From: Chenopodium formosanum | Lineage: Eukaryota; Streptophyta; Magnoliopsida; Caryophyllales; Amaranthaceae | Length of the DNA: 64,000 bases | Direction of reading: 5' to 3' | Assembly (NCBI GenBank): GCA_024500155.1 | Contig: CM044869.1 | Coordinates: 25,232,501-25,296,500 of the forward strand | Shown here: in pieces, positions 57,036 through 64,000 of the stretch | Layout of the letters: each line of letters starts with the position of its first letter | Numbering within the stretch: position 1 is the first letter of the stretch | Program-made: the position numbers and the translations under genes | The notes under the pieces: model-generated | The model's input: the letters and a program-made list of their open reading frames with translations, nothing else | Database searches by the model: none | What the model was told of the DNA's origin: nothing

Positions 57036-59634
57036 TCAAAACTGCTCTGATCCAGAACTAGGATCAGTGTCATCATGAGACTGTGAGTAAGAGAATGGCG
57101 GACCAAAAAGACTCTGCATCATCCGAGTGCGAGGAGTAGCGTCCCTACTAGTACCAACAATTCCAACAGAATACGTACTCATAGCAGGTCCTGTCCGGTA
57201 AACTGCGTAGGTTGACTCCAAATGTAGGATGCGTCGGTGGAGGCATCGTCCTAGACAATGGAACTGAAAATAAGCCCTGGTCCATAGGAGTAATGACAGG
57301 CTTAAACTCAGGCTGTGAAGGCTTGAATGGCTGAGAGGGCCGAGACTGCTGCCACTAAGTCTCCTTAAATGGATGAGAAGGCCGAGTTTGCTGCCACTAA
57401 GTCTCCTGAAATGGCTGAGAAAACTGAGATTGCGGCCGCCGAGTCTGAAGCCCCTGAAATGGCTGAGAAGTCTAAGGCTGTTGCCGCTGCATCTGAGAAT
57501 GCTGACGAACCTCAGAGGATCGTCTACAGTAACTAGGCTCCCCCTCGTTCGAGCCTCTATGCCTCGAGCGCGAGCGAGACCTCCGTTGCCTCCGTCGCTC
57601 CTGAAAGACACAAAATGAAAAGATATTTGTGATGCAGGAAAAGGTAAACATGAGAAAACAGATGAATATACCTCATGAGCATCGTCTGAGCCACTCTGAC
57701 AACTCGCACCACGTCATAGCTTGAGGCCACAATACATCAAAGCATCAATCAACTTCATAAAGCCCATCATATCCGAATGTGTGACCTGAAACCAAAAAGT
57801 CAGTAACAAGCAGTAATAAGAAGAATGAAAGATATGTCAGAAAGCTTACTGGCTCGAACTCATCAGGCAAGGACTCATGTGCCTGTCTGAAACCCTCTGG
57901 TGCATCGGCAATATGATCCTCGGTCATGCCAATCGGCCCCGGGTAACGAACGGACTGAGGCAGGACCTCGATCTTCCCCCTACGACGAACAGTCGTCTAA
58001 AATATGATCGAATAATCAGGTTATTCGACGGTTTAAACAGGGACTAAGCAAAATAAAATTCTAAAAGAAAAGTAAACCTCAGGAAGACGGGGCGGAGGAA
58101 CCAAGTAAGGAAGCTAGTCTTGAGAATAATCGCCATCCATGCGCACCAACTCCTGCCAAGGAAAATGGTAGTGCTCCCTCTTGTCCAACAGCTCCCCCAA
58201 CAAGCGTTAGTGCAACATAGACTCAGGCGGAGGCATTGGCACCACAAAGCGATCAACGCTGTGCTGACGAACAACACGCTCTCCAAGGTACCAAACAAAG
58301 CGTGATGTGCTAAAGAAGATAGTACGGCACGCCGAAAGCTCCAAAGCCTCGGGAAGGTCGGCCATGCCAGCCCAAGGCCGATACTGGATCTCGACAGCAA
58401 TCTAAAAACCATAAGAGATTGCAATGAATGACGAAGAATAATATTAAAGTGAAAAATAATACACTGTGAAATTGACCCTAACACCAACAGTAGAGGTACC
58501 CCAACGCAGCAGCCCGTGCAGACTCGATACGGACTCCACTCGTGACTCGCCTTGGTCACGCCAGCTGGCACCGAAAGGAAAATCGTGGACCTCTCCGCGA
58601 CGCCGTCGAGGGGCTAATCTCGGAAAGTACTCATAGAACCACAGCTGCAACAAGAATAATCTCTAAGCATATGAGCTAAACCGGCAAAAACAAAACATAA
58701 AGAGGAAAAGATCATCACCTCTACGACTCTCCATAGACCATAAACAGCAACAGGGGCCTGATTGTTCAGTTACCTGTAGCCATGACGCAGCGACGAGAGC
58801 AGATTAGCATATCCTATACTAGCCCCAACTGAAGGATCCTATCTCACCAATCATGACCAGAGACGGCAGGTAACAAACAAGCGCACCAGAACTCCTATCA
58901 TGAGAAAGAGTCCCGGAAATAAGGATTAAGATAAAGATCCGTACTCGCTGCTAGGTGTCGTCTCAAGTATGTTAAAGTCATGGGCAAGAACAGAAGTTAA
59001 CTCTGATCGCCCACTCTTAGGACCACCCCGAGGCACCGGTCGAGTCCTTATATGCTGAACGACAGGACCTAACAACTACGCTACCTCATTCGCCCCCAAG
59101 TGAGGTCAGGAATCTGCTGGACGAGCCGCTCGGTGAAGCGCAAGCCGCTGATCATGCTGAAATCAAGAGGAGTCACTGTCATCTCCCTCCAAGCGAAGTG
59201 GAAGGTGTTGGTAGTATCCTAGAAATACTCTAACAGGGCTTAAACAACTATCGAACCACATCCCCGAGGGCTGCGAAATCCCACAACTGCTGAATAAAAT
59301 CTTCCAAACCAGCAGACTCCCACAAGGCGTTGGTGGTAGGATCCCCTGTGATGAACCTGTATAGCCGAGGAATCAAGTCTCCAGCTCCTGAACCATGATG
59401 GCGAAGCACACCATCGACTATTCCGGAAAGCAGATGGTGAGAAATATGGTTCTCACGACAGAAAACCGATTTGTCTAGTGTCCACGAAGGTGGAGTCCAC
59501 CAACCCCTATTCGTAGAGGGGCGAGGCTCGGTCTCTAAGGCATCATCTATATCCTCGGGAATCGTGGGAGTGTCCTCTCGGAAAGCCTGATGCTGGCCAC
59601 GAGTAGAAATATCTTGATCTCGTTGTCTAGGCAT
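57036..59634 (-). pseudogene. Antisense gene A of Tat-C (plant mobile domain-like)
   Basis: The ATG at 59634 begins MPRQRDQDISTRGQHQ. After frameshifts it shows TNTFHFAWREMTVTPLDFSM (about 59200-59140) with GLRFTERLVQQIPDLTWG, then LWFYEYFPRLAPRRR after a GT-AG intron (about 58718-58647), then a further exon with AMRLS-like ELSACRTIFF ... VWYLGERVVRQ (about 58330-58255). This order (FHF.xxEMTVTPLDFxMxxGL; YEYFPxLAP; WYLGxR) is that of plant mobile domain proteins (MAIN/MAIL family and retrotransposon copies). The C-terminal part has a 42-48 bp repeat encoding QPF-type units. Several frameshifts and stops are present. Exon limits are approximate. Confidence 0.7.
57327..57475 (-). repeat. Tandem 42-48 bp repeat in gene A C-terminus
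   Basis: Three to four units open with (A/G)AATGG(C/A)TGAGAA on the plus strand, at about 57327, 57367, 57410 and 57458. On the minus strand they encode a repeated S-(Q/H)-P-F motif with Arg/Gln-rich spacers. Confidence 0.75.
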
Positions 59635-59639
59635 GCTAT

Positions 59640-60290
59640 TAAGTTCAAAAAAAATAAAAATCTAAATACTTAGCATCATTTATTTAGTTATTTATTCAAA
59701 AAACAGTTTAACAGCTACCTCAAGTTGCATTTTTCTGTTATGCGCTAAATTTTTACCTCAAGGCTAGTAATTAGCAAAATAATAGAATTATTTCTAGAAT
59801 GTAGTTTCTCCATGACAAACTAATACTACAGTTATCCTAATCACATGATACTATGTTCTCCATGACAATATAGTACATACACAAAAACAGAGCATGTTTC
59901 GAAATTGCACAAAAATAATAAATCGGGTCATCATAGCATGTTTTACAAGATCTACAACAATTATGTCATCATTTCAAGTGCAAAGGAACACCGAGAACAA
60001 CGGGAACACCATTTCATGCACAAAGTAGTACCAAAAATGGTGATTTGCTCATTTCTTCACCAAATCATGCAAACTTAGTCTCAAATTGCTCATAAACCAA
60101 CATACATTCATATACAAGCTAATTCATGGAAAGAATTTTGACATAAAAGCTCAAAATCAAAAATCCCCAATTTGATTTTTCAAGGGTTTTCACATGAAAT
60201 TACTCATTGAAGTGAAATTCAAGACAAAAGGCAAGAAAACTTACATGGATCCTTGTAGGAATTCGAAAACGGGAAAGTTAATTTTTGAGT
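59640..60290. other. AT-rich interval upstream of antisense gene A
   Basis: No coding potential on either strand. It should contain the antisense promoter and 5' UTR; I could not pick a convincing TATA box. Confidence 0.5.
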
Positions 60291-60354
60291 GAAAATGGTG
60301 AAGAAACTAGTGAATGGAGCTTGAAAAATCGCAGCAAGGAAGTCGAACAGCAGC

Positions 60355-61015
60355 TAGACCACCGTGACACGGTACTTCAAGCGGTGACACGGTACTTCAG
60401 GTCGTGTCACGGTTTGGGCCCACGCGACGCGGCAAAAACGGCATTGGCAGTAGCAGCGAACTTGGACGGCAGCAGCGAATGAGCCGAAAAGGGTCCTCAA
60501 ACACACCATGACACGGTATCAGGAGTCGTGCCCGGTGTCGGCTGCCGTGACGCGGTAATCTGAGCAAAAAAAAAATTAAAGAAGGGATGAGCTAAGAACA
60601 GCAAAATGGTGAAACTCAAGCTCAATAAGAAAATGAAGAAAATAAGATGAAGAAAGAAGCTGCGATTTTCGATTTTAAAGGCACTCAAAACGCACCGTGA
60701 CACGGTAAAACACGCCATGACACAGTAATACGTGTCATGTCACGGTGCAACTCCACGTGGCGCGGCGAAATTGCAAGTCAAAAGCATTGAATTTGAAGCA
60801 CTTTTACCAGTTCAGCAAAAAAAAGAATCCCGTGTCTCGCAACAATATACCGTTTGACGGCAATTATTGTCGTGTCACGGCCTATAATGTCGTGGCATGG
60901 TGCACGCGCGTGGTCTACACCTCTTGGAAAACCTCGTTTGACAAATTTAGCGGCAAAAAAGCCGTGTCACGGCAGTTGTCCACATGCACGGTGGTAGTGC
61001 TTGATTGCACACCGC
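60355..61015. repeat. Largest CCGTGACACGG-type cluster group of Tat-C
   Basis: Three sub-clusters: 60357-60430 (CACCGTGACACGGTAC, AGCGGTGACACGGTAC, GTCGTGTCACGGTTT, CCACGCGACGCGGCA), 60505-60560 and 60690-60760 (CACCGTGACACGGTAA, CACGCCATGACACAGTAA, GTGTCATGTCACGGTG), and 60835-61015 (ACCGTTTGACGGCA, GTCGTGTCACGGCC, GCCGTGTCACGGCAG, CACACCGCGGTGAC). It precedes antisense gene A in its transcription direction. Small open frames across it are shadows. Confidence 0.85.
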
Positions 61016-61316
61016 GGTGACTTGTTCCTGGAATATTCCAGGCATCTTTGACCAGATCGAATTATTTTTCGCAATTTTATCACCGTTATTTTTCCACCGG
61101 AAAACTCGCGAAAAATTCTAACTGATATTTAAGTGGTACCTAAATTACCATTTTGCCCTTAACAAGCATCAAAATCACATTCTTGATATTTTAAGTACCT
61201 AATATGGTCGGATAGTCGACTTGAAGGTGTAAATCATCAACAACCCACGTTCGGGGACAATCGAACCACCATCATTTCACGGCGCAAGGTTCTCGATACA
61301 TAGAGACTTGCAAGTT

Positions 61317-61622
61317 TTTCCTCAAGCATGGAAAATTGTCGGTCGTCGCCACCTCTCAAGGCGGAGAAGTCAACGATTATATCATATATCGACTTTCCTC
61401 AAGCATGGACAGTACCTCAAGCGGTGGATTTCTTTAAGCATAGAAAACCGCCAAATTCATATGTCGACTTTCCTCAAGCATGGAAAGTATCATCCGGTAG
61501 ATTTCTTCAAGCATAGAAAGCTACCAAATTCATCAGTCGACTTTCCTCAAGCATGGAAAGTATCTCAAAAAAACGTCATCCAGTGGATTCCTTCAAGCAT
61601 AGGAAGCTACCAAACTCATTTG
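61317..61622 (+). repeat. Tandem repeat before the Tat-C 3' LTR
   Basis: Alternating units GTCGACTTTCCTCAAGCATGG and GATTTCTTCAAGCATAG(A)AA...CTACCAAATTCAT form a compound repeat of about 75-95 bp, seen near 61317, 61387, 61468, 61538 and 61588. Tandem repeats at this spot are known in Tat/Ogre elements and can seed satellites. Confidence 0.85.
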
Positions 61623-61810
61623 TCACCGATACACTGGTGACGGATACGCATTCTATCCCTTTATTCTTTTATCTATGGAACTAACATTTTTCTGCAGGTA
61701 TCGGCGTATACAGAGTGATTTAGGATCGCAGAACGTCTTGAATCATTCTCCGTCTCTATCCACTACTTTGATTATCGTTTTCGAAACTGACGTTTCTAAA
61801 AACTCAGTCA

Positions 61811-61823
61811 AAGTGGGGGCTTC
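61811..61823 (+). other. Polypurine tract of Tat-C
   Basis: AAGTGGGGGCTTC lies directly before the 3' LTR start TGTAGACACC. Confidence 0.8.
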
Positions 61824-63405
61824 TGTAGACACCTCAAAATGTCTCCCCGAAACCAAACCCGATGATGAACAACTTTTCATCGCCATTATTGGTCGGGTTG
61901 AGTATTTAATCCCGGGAGTGGTTAAAATTCATATTTAATCAAACTCAATTCATAAAATTAGTCCTAATGTTTTGTCAAAGCATAGTCTAATTTTTATTTT
62001 GGCCCAAACCTTTTTTTATCCATTTCATATTATTTATTGTTTTAGCCCAATTAATAAATAATAAACCGAAATAGCCCGAAATTATAAAACGGCACTTAAA
62101 AATGTTGAGCGTAATTAGGATTAAAATGTATCTGGACGTAAAAATGGAAGCAAGATCCGCCGCGTCATGGCAAACTGTGCCGCGTCACGGGAATTGTTGC
62201 AGTGCCACGACATATTTTCCCGTGCCACGGTGCACATGCCATGACACGGGATTGTTCCGTGTTTTCTCCGCATAAAACCTAAACGCGTTTTATCCTATGT
62301 AGGTCTGTTTTTGTCCTGCGGCACAACAAAGTACCCCGCGTCACACTAAAGTGTACCGTGTCGCGGCATGCTACTGATGTGTCGCGGCATTAATCTTTAA
62401 GGTTTTTTTCTTTTTAGGGTTCCGTGTGTTCCCTCTTTTCATTTTCCCTATAAATACCCCCTCATTTCTGTTGTTCACGGCATCAATCAACATTCTCTTC
62501 TCTCTTCTATGCTCTAGCTTAAACACTAACCTACCTATTCTTCCAAAATACATTCCTTAAGCACTCTAAGGAGTTCGTACTTTACCCGAGGTTCTGTCCT
62601 TAAACCAAGGCGTGAAAGGTAGAACTGTTAGAGGGTTTGGCCCCAAATCAACTCTATTTAATTTAATTTTAATTATTGTTTTATTATTTCCTTGAAGTTA
62701 CTAACTCGTTCACTGTTTTATAGTTGCAAGCAAGCAAAATCAAAGTAAGGAATCATGTTCCTTTTTCCATTATTTTTCTGACGATTTTATATTAAAGTGC
62801 TTCCAAAATTAATGTTTGTTTTATTATATATTGATCACCATATTTCATGTTTAAAGGGAATATGTAATTGAAAATCACGCGTAATAAGATAATTTGGACA
62901 ACCGGTTTAGGTTCCTTTTTAATCATGTTATTAATTCAAGTGATCACGATATTTTAGAATTATGTGTTGCATTAATATTCAACCAATTTAGCATAATAAT
63001 AGTTGGAGCAAATTGAATATTTTGTTTGCATGCCTTTGAGATCCCAGGAATCACCTTTTCGCTATAAGAATCTAGTAGAGGCCAATACGGGCGATTGTGA
63101 CTCCATGACTCACTTCGTACCATCATCCCCGATCCTCCTTTTGTGGTTCCGAATCATATGGAGTTAGTAATATCATGGATTATGAATGGGGTGTAACCTT
63201 CACGGGTCAATCGTTGTTGCCTTTGGTTGTCCCTTAATCGTGGTTGCCTTTTATGATTCGTGAACGGTTTACAAGTTCCTTAAAAACTTGTTGGCGGGTC
63301 CCTACTTTATTTGTCCCTAATCGTATACGTCAATTCTCACTTCCTATGAGTGCCAAGGATATTCACAACATGCTTAACATAGGCGCATTTCAAATGACGC
63401 CTACA
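61824..63405 (+). repeat. 3' LTR of Tat-C
   Basis: The 1582-bp LTR runs from TGTAGACACC to GCCTACA, followed by the TSD AACGC (63406-63410). TATAAAT is at 62449. It holds the motif cluster at about 62155-62392, with extra units near 62315-62355 that the 5' LTR lacks. Confidence 0.95.
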
Positions 63406-63410
63406 AACGC

Positions 63411-63569
63411 CCTGTGAAAATTCTTGATACCAAAACGAGAAGTACTTGGAATAAGGTGGTAAAGTTAGTCAAAGTGCTATGGTCTAATTAGAATTCTGAA
63501 GAAGCAACTTGGGAAGCTGAGCATGATATGAAAAAGCACTACCTAGAACTTTTTGAGCATGTACGCTGA
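63411..63569 (+). pseudogene. Chromovirus integrase C-terminus with chromodomain
   Basis: It resumes in frame straight after the Tat-C TSD: PVKILDTKTR ... VVKLVKVLWSN, then a TAG where Gln is expected, then EEATWEAEHDMKKHYLELF and a stop at 63567. The aromatic and WExExDM pattern is that of the C-terminal chromodomain of plant chromoviruses, thought to guide integration to chromatin. Confidence 0.9.
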
Positions 63570-63682
63570 GTTTCGAGGCCGAAACTCTTAAAGGGGGAGG
63601 TAGAATATAATATTAACTTAGCTTTTGTCAGTGTGTGAGCCTTATTTGAGAGCAAACTTCAAAGTTTGAGGGCGAATTTCAT

Positions 63683-63697
63683 TTTAGGGGGAGTAGA
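63683..63697 (+). other. Polypurine tract of chromovirus
   Basis: TTTAGGGGGAGTAGA lies immediately before the LTR start TGTAATACCCC. Confidence 0.8.
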
Positions 63698-64000
63698 TGT
63701 AATACCCCAAATTTTTTGAGGGTATATTTAGTCAACAATTTTGCTAGTAAAAACTTTTAAATTTCCAATTATCTTCAAATTTATATGTTATAATTTTTTT
63801 ATTTTCTATTTTCAGATTTAATAAAAAAAAAAGAAAACACAAACTGATTTTGAATAATTCCCGAAACTGATTTTTAGAACTGATATACATATAAAAAAAA
63901 AATATTGAAGCTGATCTTTTCAATAGGAATTTTGCAACAAATTCAATTTGAATTGAGTCTTATCTTTTGAATATTCTAGAGAATTTCAACCTAAGCTTTC
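63698..64000 (+). repeat. 3' LTR of chromovirus, first 303 bp
   Basis: It matches 26590-26890 over its length (AATACCCCAAATTTTTT; GTATATTTAGTCAA; TTGAATATTCTAGAGAATTT near the end), with many substitutions and a different A-run. It is truncated by the window. Confidence 0.92.

Larger units (their letters stand above)
44764..63405 (+). mobile_element. Tat-lineage Gypsy element Tat-C, 18.6 kb, complete
   Basis: Both LTRs are present (44764-46307 and 61824-63405), with a perfect TSD AACGC (44759-44763 and 63406-63410). The chromovirus frame reads through (FEER / PVKILD). Order: PBS, 1.3-kb leader, gag, protease, RT, RNase H, second RNase H, integrase, then 7.8 kb with two antisense genes, minisatellites and polypurine tract. 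The second RNase H and the antisense ORFs between pol and LTR are hallmarks reported for the Tat lineage. Protease and RT coding is continuous apart from one frameshift near 50755, so the Ogre-type intron is not needed. All genes carry stops or frameshifts. Confidence 0.95.
26590..64000 (+). mobile_element. Chromovirus (Gypsy with chromodomain), multiply interrupted
   Basis: It has a 5' LTR (26590-27590 continued 36077-37030), Met-type PBS (37034), leader with an extra ORF (37235-37691), gag (38345), protease, RT-RNase H (interrupted 40315-41599), integrase (interrupted 43270-43982 and 44764-63405), C-terminal chromodomain (63411-63569), polypurine tract and 3' LTR start (63698). Removing four nested insertions restores continuous domain order. 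The CCHC gag, integrase and fused chromodomain fit the Tekay/Del-type chromoviruses (inference). The 5' LTR start is mutated (CATCATACCCC against TGTAATACCCC). The element runs off the window. Confidence 0.9.

Overview
The window is repeat-dense nuclear DNA of a flowering plant. It is AT-rich, has no bacterial-type operons, and every recognisable coding stretch belongs to a transposable element. I find no host gene, tRNA, rRNA or CRISPR array I can defend. The species cannot be named from sequence alone. Almost every coding region is broken by stops and frameshifts, so this is a fossil bed of nested insertions. Target-site duplications (TSDs) let me order many of them.

Layout, left to right. 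(1) 1-3107: 3' part of an Athila-type Gypsy element with a broken ATHILA-ORF1-like gene. (2) 3108-17348: a Tat-lineage Gypsy element (Tat-A): LTR, PBS, leader and gag N-terminus. A Copia element on the minus strand (Copia-1, 9095-17217, TSD ATCCC) sits inside its gag. The left Copia LTR plus Tat-A leader and gag was later duplicated in tandem (5105-7358 and 7355-9675). (3) 17349-18679: an unidentified minus-strand coding relic with internal tandem repeats. (4) 18680-26589: a second Copia of the same family (Copia-2, plus strand), itself carrying an Athila-like solo LTR (23534-25097, TSD ATAAG). (5) 26590 to the window end: a chromodomain-bearing Gypsy element (chromovirus) inserted in Copia-2. 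Its 5' LTR carries an 8.5-kb DNA transposon with CACTA termini (27591-36076, TSD TTG) that holds PIF/Harbinger-like coding pieces, a SINE and, inside the SINE, a hAT element (29445-34616, 8-bp TSD). Its RT holds a solo LTR (40315-41599, TSD CAGAT), its integrase a 713-bp TIR element (9-bp TSD), and the integrase C-terminus an 18.6-kb Tat element (Tat-C, 44764-63405, TSD AACGC). The chromodomain resumes right after Tat-C, and the 3' LTR begins at 63698.

Tat-C is the richest element. It has gag, protease, RT, RNase H, a second RNase H and integrase on the plus strand. Between pol and the 3' LTR it has two spliced, decayed antisense genes: one with a plant-mobile-domain-like fold, and one resembling the DUF7745/PMD-like families.

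The most unusual pattern is a set of short GC-rich inverted-repeat clusters. Each Gypsy family here carries its own motif: CACCGTGACACGGTG in Tat-C, CTGTCGC/GCGACAG in Tat-A, GTGCGCGGGCGCGCA in Athila-like DNA and GCTAGCAGCCCGCAC in the 40315 solo LTR. The clusters sit at equivalent places (just upstream of the LTR TATA box, in the leader, near antisense genes) although the motif sequences are unrelated.
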